The notes: generated by a model from the sequence alone, not told the origin. Positions 25,965-35,086 are shown, numbered from the stretch's first letter. The stretch: DNA of 64,000 nt from JACDAE01 sp963717195 (GCA_963717195.1 CAVQVR010000002.1:62001-126000), one strand, 5' to 3'. Made by a program: numbers and translations.

Positions 25965-28811
25965 GTGCAATATAATATGCTGCTCAAGCAGGCACGCGAG
26001 GAACGCGGGTGGTCTCAAAAAGATGTCGCAGAGAAGATTGGCACCGACCCGAAGACAGTGAGTCGCTGGGAACGGAGAGTCGCATATCCCTCTCCGTTTT
26101 TTCGCCAGAAGCTCAGCGATCTTTTCAAGAAAAGTCTGCGCGAACTGGATCTGCTCAACTCCAGTGAAAGAGAGCTAGAAGATGGTGATCCTCCCATCGC
26201 AAAGCTTCCAGCAGGGTTGTTCGAGAGTGCTGAGAAACCCTCAGACTGGCACGTCAATGATATCGACCAGCATACAAGCCAGCCTCTGGTAGCAAACGTG
26301 CCGTCCGGTCAACTCGATGATATCGGCCAGCCTCTGGTAGCAAACGTGCCGTCCGGTCAACAAATGCGTACTGCTGCCTTGCAAAAGCAGAACCGGACGC
26401 GGATGCTTGGACGTCTGCACCGCTCCTATAGTGAATTGTTGGAGTACTCGTTACAGAAAATCGTCCGGATCGATTTGGGTCTTGCTGGGATGCCTAATGC
26501 CGTACAAAATGCCACGAACAGACTGGTGCGGCTGTCTCAGCAGGATGCCCAGACGCTTCCTCCAGGCACCTCGATCCTGGAGGTCTACGAGACTTCCGAG
26601 CGCGAATTGCTCATCCTGGGAGCACCTGGAGCGGGCAAATCCACGTTGCTGCTCCACCTTGCCCAGACGCTGGTGCAACTGGCAGAGCAGGAAGAAGCAT
26701 ATCCCTTGCCAGTGATGCTGCGCCTCTCATCCTGGGCTGAACAAAAGCCAGCATTAGAAGACTGGATGGGCGAACAACTGGCCTTGACCTACGATGTATC
26801 ACAGAAACTGAGTACACGGTGGGTACGCAACGAACAGATCCTCCCACTGCTCGATGGTCTGGATGAAATGGATGCCGCATCCCGCTCGGCTTGTATTGCC
26901 GCCATCAATACCTATCATCGTGAGCATCTGCTGGTTCCGCTCGTCATCTGTTCCCGTCGGACAGAATATGAAGACGCTGCCAGCCACCAGAAGTTGGCGC
27001 TCCAGCATGCCGTGCTCATCGAGCCACTAACACTTGAACAGGTCTATGCTTCTCTTGACCAGATCGAGCAACCATTGGATGCCTTACGGCAGACCCTCCA
27101 GACCAACCTGGCACTACAGGAACTGACCACCACGCCTCTGATGCTGAGTATTTTGATGCTGACCTACTCGAAAACCCCGGTGCCAACACTCTCCCACGAA
27201 ATATCTACGCTGCAAAGGCAGATGTGGGCCGATTATGTGGCCCACATGAGCGAGCAGAAAGGAGACGCCGGGCACTATTCACTCCAACAGACCTGCTCGT
27301 GGCTGAGCTGGCTGGCACGCAACCTGCAGAAACACTACCAGACCGTGTTCTACCTGGAGCGTGTGCAACCTGACTGGCTACCAGACAGCCTGCAACAGCG
27401 TGCTTTCTGGCTGACTATGCGCTTGCCTATCATCCTACTCGGAATACTGTCCAGTTACGTCATTGGCTTGTTTTTGCAAACGGTTTTTGATCTTACAACT
27501 GGCATCCAGGCCGCAATCCTTGGATGCTTGCTGGCAGGCAGCTTTAGCCAATCGGCCAGCGCTGGCACTGAGGTTGGCACTCTTAGCACGACTCAGATGA
27601 AGCCACGTAAAAGCACTCTGGGAAGAGGACTGATCAGTGCCGGAACAGGACTTGTTTTTGGGGGGAGTTTCGCATTCGAGTTGGGGCCAGGGTACGGATC
27701 TGGTGATTGGTTGCGGGATGGCTTGATCTACGGAAGTATCATCGGACTCATTTGCTGGTTGCTCCTGATTTTGCTTCCACTTTTATCTTCTCCGTGCAGG
27801 TTCTCTCGTGCCCCTCAGGCATCGGCGTACCTGCGTCACTTGCTCTCTACACTTCATCTACGGCGTATGCTCCTTGGCGCGACCGCGCTCGGGTTGGGCT
27901 ATGGACTGAGCACTGGACTGAGCTACGGACTAAGCTATGGGCCGAGTACCGGACTCAACTTTATGCTGAGCTACGGATGCGTTATTTTTCTCATCAGTTT
28001 GATCGTTGAGAAAAACAGAGGAGATATCAGGCTGACCGAACGGTTGCGCTGGACCTGGAGCAGTTACTTTCACAGTTTGCGCTCTTTCAAACACTGTGTT
28101 GCCAGTGGAGCACTGGCTATTGGACTTCTGCTGATCGTCGGGCTGAGCTACGGACTCACCACCGGCCTGGGCCTCCCGTTGAGCACCGAGCTGGGCTTCC
28201 GGCTAAGCTACGGGCTGAGTGATGGACTAAGCACTGGACTAAGCGCCGGACCAGGCATCGGCCTGACCTATGGGCTGATGATGGGGTTGATCGTTGGAGT
28301 TGGCATTGGGCTGGGTTACTGGCTAGGGTTAGGACTCTTTCAGAGTATTGCACAGGAACAAATTGAAGATCAGGATCGCCAGAGTCTCAATCAGGGCGTG
28401 CGTCGATCAGCATTGAATAGTACGATCATTGGCCTTCTCAGTGGAGGAATCATCGGGGGCCTCGGGTTTCTGGGCTACTGGCTGAGCTACTGGCTAAATG
28501 AGGGATTGAGTAAAGGGCTGGATGCTGGACCGAGCGAAGGAGTGGGCTATGCGCTAAGTGCCATGTGGCTCTTTGCCATTGGTGGCGGCTTATTCGGCTG
28601 GGCTATCAGTGGAGGATGGGCAGTGCTCCGGCATTTTGTCTTGCGCTGGTTACTACACAGGAGACAGGTCTTTCCCTGGCATACGCAGGTATTCCTCAAT
28701 AATGCAACTGCTTGTATTCTCTTACAGCGCGTTGGTGGAGGGTATAGTTTCATCCATCGCCTCTTGTTGGAGTATTTCGCAAATCTCGATGATGTAAATG
28801 CTCTATTATAA
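25965..28811 (+). CDS. XRE-type HTH / NACHT ATPase / multi-helix membrane protein
   Basis: The start is set at GTG 25965 with GGAGGA 8 bases upstream. Residues about 5-60 form a Cro/C1 helix-turn-helix (REERGWSQKDVAEKIG, PKTVSRWERR). After a linker with a duplicated QPLVANVPSGQ comes a NACHT domain with Walker A LGAPGAGKSTLLLHLA (about 218-233) and Walker B LLDGLDEMDA (about 295). From about residue 480 it becomes strongly hydrophobic, with degenerate repeats such as GLSYGLSYGPSTGL and GLSTGLSAGPGIGL, so the C-terminal half is a multi-pass membrane region. STAND ATPases act as regulated switches, in some cases antiviral. The combination of a DNA-binding head and a membrane tail is unusual, and the ligand is unknown. 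Confidence 0.78.
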   Translation: MQYNMLLKQAREERGWSQKDVAEKIGTDPKTVSRWERRVAYPSPFFRQKLSDLFKKSLRELDLLNSSERELEDGDPPIAKLPAGLFESAEKPSDWHVNDIDQHTSQPLVANVPSGQLDDIGQPLVANVPSGQQMRTAALQKQNRTRMLGRLHRSYSELLEYSLQKIVRIDLGLAGMPNAVQNATNRLVRLSQQDAQTLPPGTSILEVYETSERELLILGAPGAGKSTLLLHLAQTLVQLAEQEEAYPLPVMLRLSSWAEQKPALEDWMGEQLALTYDVSQKLSTRWVRNEQILPLLDGLDEMDAASRSACIAAINTYHREHLLVPLVICSRRTEYEDAASHQKLALQHAVLIEPLTLEQVYASLDQIEQPLDALRQTLQTNLALQELTTTPLMLSILMLTYSKTPVPTLSHEISTLQRQMWADYVAHMSEQKGDAGHYSLQQTCSWLSWLARNLQKHYQTVFYLERVQPDWLPDSLQQRAFWLTMRLPIILLGILSSYVIGLFLQTVFDLTTGIQAAILGCLLAGSFSQSASAGTEVGTLSTTQMKPRKSTLGRGLISAGTGLVFGGSFAFELGPGYGSGDWLRDGLIYGSIIGLICWLLLILLPLLSSPCRFSRAPQASAYLRHLLSTLHLRRMLLGATALGLGYGLSTGLSYGLSYGPSTGLNFMLSYGCVIFLISLIVEKNRGDIRLTERLRWTWSSYFHSLRSFKHCVASGALAIGLLLIVGLSYGLTTGLGLPLSTELGFRLSYGLSDGLSTGLSAGPGIGLTYGLMMGLIVGVGIGLGYWLGLGLFQSIAQEQIEDQDRQSLNQGVRRSALNSTIIGLLSGGIIGGLGFLGYWLSYWLNEGLSKGLDAGPSEGVGYALSAMWLFAIGGGLFGWAISGGWAVLRHFVLRWLLHRRQVFPWHTQVFLNNATACILLQRVGGGYSFIHRLLLEYFANLDDVNALL
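26278..26361 (+). repeat. 48-base tandem duplication inside the XRE-NACHT linker
   Basis: The segment 26278-26325 is repeated at 26326-26361 with no change over the 36 bases that recur, duplicating QPLVANVPSGQ in frame. The lack of drift suggests a recent slippage event. Confidence 0.85.
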
Positions 28812-28817
28812 GAATCC

Positions 28818-29402
28818 TTATTTGAGATCTTCGATAACCTCGCTTGCGGATACCACACGGGCCTGGCGCGGGAAGACTTTCTGGTTAAGAACACGATGCA
28901 CTTCATCGTCGTTATCGGCACAGCAGTCTTCTACGACGATCAGGTCATAGTCCATATCAGCGGCCCAGCGTACCGTCGAGAGAACGACGCCACTCGTGGA
29001 GATGCCACAGAGAACAAGCGAGGTGATACCTTGTGCACGCAGGATCGTCTCAAGAGGAGCGGTACTGAACGCTCCAACACGATGTTTTGCAAGAACGATA
29101 TCACCAGAACGCGGTCCGACCTGCGGATGAACCTCTGTACCAGGGCTACCAGCAAGCATACGACCTGACCCACGGATAGCGGAGAAGATACGGTTGCGAG
29201 GATTTATCTCGGGATAGCCCTCACGAAAACTGACCACGATATAGATGATCGGCATGTCAGCAGCCCGAGCAGCAGCAAGCACTGCGGCGGTTTTATCCAG
29301 CAGGTCGGGATGTTTTTCAACGGCACTAGAAACAATAGCGTTCTGAAAATCCATGATCATGAGCGCCGTATGCTTGCGATCTAAGGTCAATGTAGTTGTC
29401 AT
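28818..29402 (-). CDS. Isochorismatase-fold hydrolase lacking the catalytic cysteine
   Basis: The 194-residue product matches the isochorismatase/cysteine-hydrolase fold: Asp18 in IMDFQNA, Lys106 in AKHRVGAF and the cis-peptide/nucleophile segment CGISTSGVVLSTVR. In nicotinamidase-like members the position of Gly138 is the nucleophilic Cys. Here it is Gly, as in true isochorismatases and in a common subgroup with the same TSGVVLS signature, so ordinary amide hydrolysis by Cys is not expected. It is encoded 47 bases downstream of the MFS exporter and likely shares its transcript and TetR control. The substrate is unknown. Confidence 0.82.
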   Translation of the reverse strand: MTTTLTLDRKHTALMIMDFQNAIVSSAVEKHPDLLDKTAAVLAAARAADMPIIYIVVSFREGYPEINPRNRIFSAIRGSGRMLAGSPGTEVHPQVGPRSGDIVLAKHRVGAFSTAPLETILRAQGITSLVLCGISTSGVVLSTVRWAADMDYDLIVVEDCCADNDDEVHRVLNQKVFPRQARVVSASEVIEDLK

Positions 29403-29449
29403 GTACTTTTTTTACTTTCTATCGAAACTTTGTAGCCAGAGCTTGCCAG

Positions 29450-31246
29450 CTACTTATTGGGAACTGTTGCTGAAGAGGGTTGACTGGCCTCATCCTGATG
29501 TTCAGCCTGGATCTCACGTGTAACGATCTGTGCCTTACCTCGCAGCAAGGATGCTAGAGCAGCCACCAGACACATCACAACAGCAAGGTAGAAGACGCTG
29601 CGCAGGCCAACAGACATAGGGTACGAGATGAGATTAGGGAAGAAGTTATGGCCTAACAGAGCGGCCCGTTTTGCAGCAGGCAACGCTTGCTGTACAGTAA
29701 GTGGAAGCAGAGTACTCATCGGATTGTAGCCCAGGAAGGCCGCAAAGAGCGCCGATGTTGGTGGCAGGTGCGCTAGCTTCTCCGCTATATCGGCCGGGAC
29801 CCCAGCATTGATCAGACCACTAGAAAGTGTCGTGGGAAGGCTTACGGCCAGACCCGACGTGATCAGACTGAAGAAGACACCGATACTCACAATAGTACCA
29901 GAGTTCTGGAACGTCGAACGCATACCGGAAGCCACCCCACGTTGCTCCGCAGGGACACTGCCCATCACCGACGAAGTGTTAGGTGAAGAGAACATACCCT
30001 GTCCAATACCCAATGTGAAGAGGATCAACGCGAACCAGATGTAGCTAAAGTTCAGCGGGATAACCGTCAACAAGAAAAAACCGACCGCCTGGATAAGCAT
30101 ACCCATCGTCGAGAACGGGCGTGCGCCGAAACGGTCCGAAAGCCAGCCGCTAAGAGGCCCCATCAATAAGAATCCGACCAGCAACGGGATCATATAGATG
30201 CCCGCCCACAACGGTGTCACCTCATAATCATACCCGTGGAGAGGCAACCAGATACCCTGAAGCCAGATAACAAGCATGAATTGGAGACCACCACGCGCAA
30301 TACTCGCCAGGAAACTACTGGCATTACCAGCAGCAAACATGCGGATCTTGAATAGTTCCAGGCGGAACATAGGATCTTCAGCATGCAGTTCAATCCAGAT
30401 GAAGGTAACGAGTAGAAGGACACCAATGATCAGGGCAACGATCACCACAGGATTGCCCCAACCAGTCGATGAACTCCCGTAGGGCTCGATGCCATATGTA
30501 ATACCGATGAGCAAGATCGTCGCACCAGCCGCAAAGGTAACATTGCCCAACCAGTCGATCTTCTGGTGAGTACGCGGCTTCACGGTCTCACGCAACATCG
30601 TATAGGCCCAGATCGTGCCAGCGATACCGACTGGAACACTGACCAGAAAGACCAGGCGCCAATCAAAATACGCTAGAATGCCACCCAGGATCAACCCGAT
30701 GACCGATCCCAGAATCGCCGCTATCTGGTTGATACCCAGAGCGAAACCGCGCTGGTGAGAAGGGAATGCATCCGTAATAATCGCAGCACTATTGGAAAGA
30801 AGAAAGCCGCCGCCGACCCCTTGGACCAGGCGGAAGAGAATCAGCTCTAAGGCACCGGCATTACCCGTACCAGGAGTTAGCCAGAGCAAGATACTGCCAA
30901 GCGTAAAGATCAAGAAACCAAGGTTATAGAACCTCACACGTCCGAACATATCAGAGATACGACCGAACGTGACCAGGAGTGTTGCCGTTACAAGCATGTA
31001 GCCCAGCAGCATCCAGAGAAAATAGCCGGTCTCACCCGGGGCGAGTGGATTAATATGAATACCCTTGAAGATTACAGGCAACGAGATCAAGACAATACTT
31101 GAATTGATCGTTGCCATCAAGACACCAAGGGTTGTATTGGTGAGTGCAATCCACTTGTAATGTGGGCCGACAGGTTGGTTCCGTCGTGCTAAACGCTCAG
31201 CCCCTCCAGCATGTCGGCCCATCACATTCTGTGCTTCAGTCTGCAT
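29450..31246 (-). CDS. MFS drug exporter, DHA2 (EmrB/QacA) family
   Basis: The 598-residue protein has about 14 predicted membrane helices. It carries the motif A region GRISDMFGRVRFYNLGF, the motif C-like antiporter stretch NQIAAILGSVIGLILGG, and WLSDRFGARPFSTMG in the second half. Length and helix number fit proton-driven DHA2 multidrug exporters. ATG 31246 has AGGAGG about 11 bases upstream. It is divergent from a TetR regulator with palindromes between them and is followed by the isochorismatase-fold gene, the usual layout of a repressor-controlled efflux/detoxification unit. The substrates are not predictable. Confidence 0.88.
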   Translation of the reverse strand: MQTEAQNVMGRHAGGAERLARRNQPVGPHYKWIALTNTTLGVLMATINSSIVLISLPVIFKGIHINPLAPGETGYFLWMLLGYMLVTATLLVTFGRISDMFGRVRFYNLGFLIFTLGSILLWLTPGTGNAGALELILFRLVQGVGGGFLLSNSAAIITDAFPSHQRGFALGINQIAAILGSVIGLILGGILAYFDWRLVFLVSVPVGIAGTIWAYTMLRETVKPRTHQKIDWLGNVTFAAGATILLIGITYGIEPYGSSSTGWGNPVVIVALIIGVLLLVTFIWIELHAEDPMFRLELFKIRMFAAGNASSFLASIARGGLQFMLVIWLQGIWLPLHGYDYEVTPLWAGIYMIPLLVGFLLMGPLSGWLSDRFGARPFSTMGMLIQAVGFFLLTVIPLNFSYIWFALILFTLGIGQGMFSSPNTSSVMGSVPAEQRGVASGMRSTFQNSGTIVSIGVFFSLITSGLAVSLPTTLSSGLINAGVPADIAEKLAHLPPTSALFAAFLGYNPMSTLLPLTVQQALPAAKRAALLGHNFFPNLISYPMSVGLRSVFYLAVVMCLVAALASLLRGKAQIVTREIQAEHQDEASQPSSATVPNK

Positions 31247-31295
31247 ACTCGTCTCATTCCTCCTATAAAGGTCAGCAATGAAAGGAAAAGATCAG

Positions 31296-31319
31296 GTACC
31301 TCCTAATGATAGGAGGTAC
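31296..31319. promoter_or_regulatory. Candidate TetR operator 1
   Basis: Perfect 10-base arms GTACCTCCTA / TAGGAGGTAC around ATGA, in the mfs-tetR intergenic region. It is close to the MFS start and includes GGAGG-like sequence, so it could also be an RNA hairpin near the leader. Confidence 0.5.
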
Positions 31320-31338
31320 TTATTATTAAAATTATATT

Positions 31339-31355
31339 CTAGAATTGTATTCTAG
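31339..31355. promoter_or_regulatory. Candidate TetR operator 2
   Basis: CTAGAAT-TGT-ATTCTAG, a perfect dyad with an AT-rich surround (a further TATTCTAG half-site overlaps at 31335), lies between the divergent genes where their promoters must be. This spacing and composition suit a TetR dimer. Confidence 0.55.
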
Positions 31356-31459
31356 TCAAGGGTATGATACAATGGACAAACAAAATCTGGAATAGAGACA
31401 GAGCGTACAGGTCATGGTAGTATGGTAACATGTGCCGATAGAGAAAAGGAAATCGTATC

Positions 31460-32107
31460 ATGGTGAGTGGCGCTTCCGAGCACAGCGCACCGACAGAAGC
31501 CCGGAGAAAAGCAATACTGGAAGCAGCACTTGCCTGTTTTGCAAGTAAGGGTTTCACAGAGACAACTATGGAGGATATCCGCAAGCTTTCAGGGGCAAGT
31601 ACAGGCAGTATCTATCATCACTTCGCCAACAAAGAGATGCTTGCACGCGAACTCTACCTCGAAGGGCGCAGTAGTCTCAACGCAGCACTTTTCACATCCA
31701 TCACGACGAATGATCTGCACACAGGCATTAAAGCACTTGTCTATGCTTATCTGGATTGGTTTGAACAACATGCAGATCTAGGGCAATACGTTATGCAAGC
31801 AGGTGCCTCAGAATATCTGGGCGCATACGTGAAAGTGCTCCGACAGAAGACGATGACCACGTTACCAACGGAAAATTTCTCCGAGCAGTTTTTCCATTGG
31901 CTCATCCCTTTCATCAATGACGGGAGTATAGTGAGCATACCGAAACCGCTCTACGCTCCACTCGTTATAGGACCCAGTCGAGAATTTGTGCGCCGCTGGC
32001 TGAGGACGCGGGTAGCCGCCGAGATACAAGAGGCACGCGAACCCCTCGCGGACGCAGCATGGCGCGTACTAACTCCACCAGCTTCTCAACACGAAGAATG
32101 TGTCTAA
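31460..32107 (+). CDS. TetR-family transcriptional regulator
   Basis: The 215-residue protein has the TetR N-terminal DNA-binding domain: RRKAILEAALACFASKGF, then TTMEDIRKLSGASTGSIYHH and FANKEMLARELY at about residues 15-65. The C-terminal ligand domain is variable, as usual. Divergent transcription from the DHA2 exporter and two dyads in the gap support local repression of the exporter/hydrolase unit. Only the last bases overlap an antisense remnant of an SDR gene. Confidence 0.88.
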   Translation: MVSGASEHSAPTEARRKAILEAALACFASKGFTETTMEDIRKLSGASTGSIYHHFANKEMLARELYLEGRSSLNAALFTSITTNDLHTGIKALVYAYLDWFEQHADLGQYVMQAGASEYLGAYVKVLRQKTMTTLPTENFSEQFFHWLIPFINDGSIVSIPKPLYAPLVIGPSREFVRRWLRTRVAAEIQEAREPLADAAWRVLTPPASQHEECV

Positions 32108-32111
32108 AACG

Positions 32112-32198
32112 AGCACGCGCGGTCAGGTTTCCAATCCCGGTGGACGCTCCGGTCACGAGCACGGTCGAGGTCATGATGGGGTCACTGTATTTTTTCAT
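32112..32198 (-). pseudogene. N-terminal fragment of a short-chain dehydrogenase/reductase
   Basis: On the minus strand ATG 32198, preceded by AAAGGAA, opens MKKYSDPIMTSTVLVTGAST, then GIGNLTARA. This is the first strand and the TGxxxGIG nucleotide-binding loop of an SDR. Homology stops there; what follows is simply the complement of the tetR end. The rest of the enzyme is absent, so this is a deletion scar. Confidence 0.6.
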
Positions 32199-32258
32199 GA
32201 TCCGTTCCTTTCGCATAGGAATGGCTCGAAATGTTCTGGACATCTTTACTAGACATCT

Positions 32259-32714
32259 TTATAAAAATCCTCTCAGCTTGCGTGTGGTTTTCGTTGGGGA
32301 AGGTCGCTGAAGCGTACTGATACACCACAACCCCAGCCTATCACCGAGAAGAACTGCAACAACTCCACCCACACTACTGCATATCAGGTATCCCAGAGCA
32401 GGCAACCAGTGCCCATTTGCGAAGAGCATGACATCCCCCAGGGCAAGACTACTAAAGGTCGTATAGGCTCCAAGCAAACCGACATTGAGAAACAGACGCC
32501 GCGTTGGCCCAACAAATACAGTGGCATCGGCCAACGTGGTCACCATCGCCAACAGGAAGGCTCCTGTCACGTTGATAAGCAAGATATCGTAGGGCCATCC
32601 TTTCCCAAGCCACCCCTGAATGAGACTACTGAGCAGAACACGCAGAAGCGTTCCACAAAATCCTCCTGCGATGACGGCAAGAATCCTTCGACGTGCTGAA
32701 AGAGTCTGAGCCAT
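32259..32714 (-). CDS. crcB: Fluoride channel FluC/CrcB, second copy
   Basis: The start is set at ATG 32714, whose A overlaps the TGA of the preceding crcB (TGATG), indicating coupled translation. The 151-residue product has four membrane helices and the family hallmarks NVTGAFLLAMV and GLLGAYTTFSSLALGD. FluC proteins are dual-topology dimeric F- channels. Two adjacent dissimilar copies, as here, are known in other bacteria to form heterodimers. The C-terminus carries an extra basic tail (RPSPTKTTRKLRGFL). It is the last gene of the riboswitch-controlled operon. Confidence 0.9.
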   Translation of the reverse strand: MAQTLSARRRILAVIAGGFCGTLLRVLLSSLIQGWLGKGWPYDILLINVTGAFLLAMVTTLADATVFVGPTRRLFLNVGLLGAYTTFSSLALGDVMLFANGHWLPALGYLICSSVGGVVAVLLGDRLGLWCISTLQRPSPTKTTRKLRGFL

Positions 32715-33100
32715 CAGAGCCGGCCTCCCAGCACTATTCCCAACGCTGCCATTGGAACCCCCAACAAAAAGGAGCCTCCCAGATAGAGCAGGCCACGTAA
32801 GGTGCTTCCACCACGGATGAGCTGAACTCCTTCCCAATGCATGGTGCTAAAAGTCGTGTAGCCTCCCAGGAAGCCCGTCGCGAGCACAAGTTGCACGGCG
32901 GTATTTATCACCTTGTGTCCGACCAGACCTGCAATCAGCCCGATCAGAAAGGCTCCAGAGAGATTGATGATGAACGTTCCCACAGGAAGTTGTGAGAGCA
33001 CGCGCTCCGCCACGAAACGACCCAGCAGATAGCGGGTCAGAGCGCCAGCGGCTCCTGCCAGTCCGATCAGGGTGAGCTGGATGAGAGAAAAACCCATCAT
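32714..33100 (-). CDS. crcB: Fluoride channel FluC/CrcB, first copy
   Basis: The 128-residue product is the standard FluC length with four helices. Signatures are GALTRYLLGRF, TFIINLSGAFLIGLIAG and GFLGGYTTFSTMHWEG, including the TTFST pore segment. It overlaps the upstream DUF190 gene by four bases and the next crcB by one base. Together with the second copy it should export cytoplasmic fluoride passively through the membrane. Confidence 0.93.
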   Translation of the reverse strand: MMGFSLIQLTLIGLAGAAGALTRYLLGRFVAERVLSQLPVGTFIINLSGAFLIGLIAGLVGHKVINTAVQLVLATGFLGGYTTFSTMHWEGVQLIRGGSTLRGLLYLGGSFLLGVPMAALGIVLGGRL

Positions 33101-33450
33101 GGTTCCTGGGACTCCTCTCGCGAGAGAATTTCTACCGGTGCCACAGTGATCATGCCACGTTGCATCAATTGATCCAGGACAGGCAACAATGCCTCAATAT
33201 GCTCATCCGTGTCTACGATCTCGATCAAGAGGGGAAGATTATCTGCAATATCAGGCAAACGATCGGTTGAAAGATGATGCTCGGGGCCAAAACCTTCGAT
33301 GCCACGCAGCACTGTGGCTCCCAGCGCTCCATGACGATGGGCCTGTTCTATCACGGCCTGATAGAGTGGCTTGCCTTGCCACTGCTCTGCTTCTCCTACA
33401 AACAGACGCAGGCGTTTCCCCTGTTTCGAGAGAAATGGTGGTCTGGTCAT
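33097..33450 (-). CDS. DUF190 family PII-like protein
   Basis: The 117-residue product shows the DUF190 pattern: LRLFVGEAEQWQGKPLYQAV, then GALGATVLRGIEGFG, PLLIEIVD and MITVAPVEIL. These small proteins have a PII-like ferredoxin fold and often accompany crcB genes; their precise role is not established, and a regulatory or nucleotide-sensing function is suspected. The gene overlaps both neighbours by four bases. Confidence 0.88.
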   Translation of the reverse strand: MTRPPFLSKQGKRLRLFVGEAEQWQGKPLYQAVIEQAHRHGALGATVLRGIEGFGPEHHLSTDRLPDIADNLPLLIEIVDTDEHIEALLPVLDQLMQRGMITVAPVEILSREESQEP

Positions 33451-34811
33451 TGTTCTGTTTCACCTTCCAGTAGTAGACGTAAGACATCGGATCGCCCCAG
33501 CGTTCCGAGGAGACGACCATCATGGTCAAGAACGGGAAGCACTTTGCGATGCGTGCTCATCATCATATCCACAGCATCCTGAATCGAGGCTGTTTCAGCA
33601 ATTGTCACGACCTGCCAATTCATTACATCGGCGGCAACTCTTGCTTTACCAGAGGCTGCCTGTAAGGCTCCTGTAGGCAGATGGGCGTGTCTGCCTCGTG
33701 CCAGTTCAGCCAGAGCGGTGAGCAGATGCGGACGAACCTCACCTTGCATTCGTGCTAAGACATCCACATCACTGATGACGCCTCTGACATGCCGTTCGCT
33801 ATCAACGACCAGAACACGTTTGAGCGGCGAGGTGATCAATGCATCGATCGTCTCAGCAAAGGGCGTTTGCTCTTCGACTGTGGCGACATCGGTATTCAGA
33901 TAGGTCGTCACCGACTGTACCTGTGGTGGAATCCCAGGCAAGGAATGGGTACGTGAAAGTGGCTGGGCGGCACTACTGGCATCTGGACTCATCAACGGAC
34001 TGGTACGAATGGCCTGCAGGAGATCCGCACGCGTTACCACTCCAAGCAATTTCCTATGGGTGTCCACTACGGGCAAATTCCGTATCTGTGTGTCGATCAA
34101 GATCTGGGCGGCTTCCCTGATCGATTGCTCTGGTCCAACCGTGCGCACTTGACGATTCATAATATCTTGTGCTGTAAGTGAACTGTTTCGTGCCTCTTTG
34201 AGTGTGGAGGCAATCGTTTCCACGGTCTGGGTATCCAGCCCACGAGCGGTGCGTACAAGACCGCGGCGCATCGGCAGCAACCCTGCATTGATCAAATCGC
34301 CCGTACTGATGATTCCTGCCAGGCGGTTTTGCGCACCTACCACAGGTAGAACACGGAAAGGAGCTTGCAGCAGCAGCTCGACAATTGTGGAGACACTCGT
34401 TTCAAGAGCAACCGTCGTCACCATGGTTTCCATCACCTGACGCACCGGCAATTTCGACGAGACGCCCTGGCGGCGAGCATGCGTATACTTAAGTACATCG
34501 GTCTCATGCAACGTCATCAGCCCTCCTGGCATCATGGTCTGGATGATCGGAATCAGACGACGAAGCCGGGCCGGTTGATCGACCACCTGCACGATCAGGG
34601 GCGCATCCGAAGACCAGCGCCACTCATTTTGTTCATGCAGCCGTGCTCCTGCTCCATAGCCAGCAATCGCTCGTGTCACCGTGGCACCCGCGCATCCTTG
34701 CTCACGTAACAATTGGACAATCGCTACATAAAGCGATGCGCCTTGCCACTGATCAGACTCTCCAAGGTATATGGTAAGGACCTGAGCCTTTCCTTGACGC
34801 AATAAACTCAT
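33447..34811 (-). CDS. DUF190 domain fused to four CBS domains
   Basis: ATG 34811 has AGGAGG 8 bases upstream. Residues about 1-105 are a second DUF190 domain (VLTIYLGESDQWQGASLYVA, TVTRAIAGYG). Four CBS motifs follow in two pairs at about 120-175, 215-270, 310-365 and 395-450, with signatures such as VRQVMETMVTTV, AQDIMNRQVRTV and AADVMNWQVVTI. CBS pairs usually bind adenosyl nucleotides. The fusion inside a fluoride operon suggests that channel activity or expression may be tied to energy state (inference). It is first in the operon, immediately after the fluoride riboswitch. Confidence 0.88.
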   Translation of the reverse strand: MSLLRQGKAQVLTIYLGESDQWQGASLYVAIVQLLREQGCAGATVTRAIAGYGAGARLHEQNEWRWSSDAPLIVQVVDQPARLRRLIPIIQTMMPGGLMTLHETDVLKYTHARRQGVSSKLPVRQVMETMVTTVALETSVSTIVELLLQAPFRVLPVVGAQNRLAGIISTGDLINAGLLPMRRGLVRTARGLDTQTVETIASTLKEARNSSLTAQDIMNRQVRTVGPEQSIREAAQILIDTQIRNLPVVDTHRKLLGVVTRADLLQAIRTSPLMSPDASSAAQPLSRTHSLPGIPPQVQSVTTYLNTDVATVEEQTPFAETIDALITSPLKRVLVVDSERHVRGVISDVDVLARMQGEVRPHLLTALAELARGRHAHLPTGALQAASGKARVAADVMNWQVVTIAETASIQDAVDMMMSTHRKVLPVLDHDGRLLGTLGRSDVLRLLLEGETEQ

Positions 34812-34966
34812 CGGTCATTCCTCCTTTTCATTGAGATGCGGCACCCCATCGAGCCGCTGTCTGGTCGTTTCTACAGCACAACGGATTGCTCGTATCCGTT
34901 ATGGCTCTGCGCTTTCCGTGTATGTTCCATCCCTTACATGACATGAGGAATGGTGGAAACAAGAGC

Positions 34967-35029
34967 AAAAAAAGCTTCTACTGCTGACCGCACCGTGATC
35001 CGGATGCTATGAACCAGCTGGTAGAAGCC
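34967..35029 (-). terminator. Terminator expression platform of the fluoride riboswitch
   Basis: On the minus strand GCTTCTAC (from 35028) pairs perfectly with GTAGAAGC (34981-34974), followed by seven T (34973-34967). The 5' arm is the same strand that forms the aptamer pseudoknot, so fluoride binding should block terminator formation and allow the operon to be transcribed. Confidence 0.8.
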
Positions 35030-35070
35030 ATTAGCCTGTTGTAGGGCGTTACGCGAGCCTCTTCGCGAAG
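35020..35070 (-). ncRNA. Fluoride riboswitch (crcB motif)
   Basis: The minus-strand leader folds as the crcB motif: stem CGCG/CGCG around loop AAGAGGCT, then TAACGCCC, a short loop, AGGCTAATGGCTTCTACC. The loop bases AGAGGC can pair with GCTTCT (one G-U) to form the characteristic pseudoknot. The 3' part matches the conserved GGCTGATGGC(C/T)TCTAC of the family. It lies between the promoter and a DUF190/FluC operon, exactly the expected regulated target. Confidence 0.85.
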
Positions 35071-35086
35071 ATCATCTCTTCTTCAA

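Noticed and set aside
31965..32198. Functional short-chain dehydrogenase on the minus strand
   Set aside because: Only the first 29 codons match the family; the remainder is the complement of tetR.
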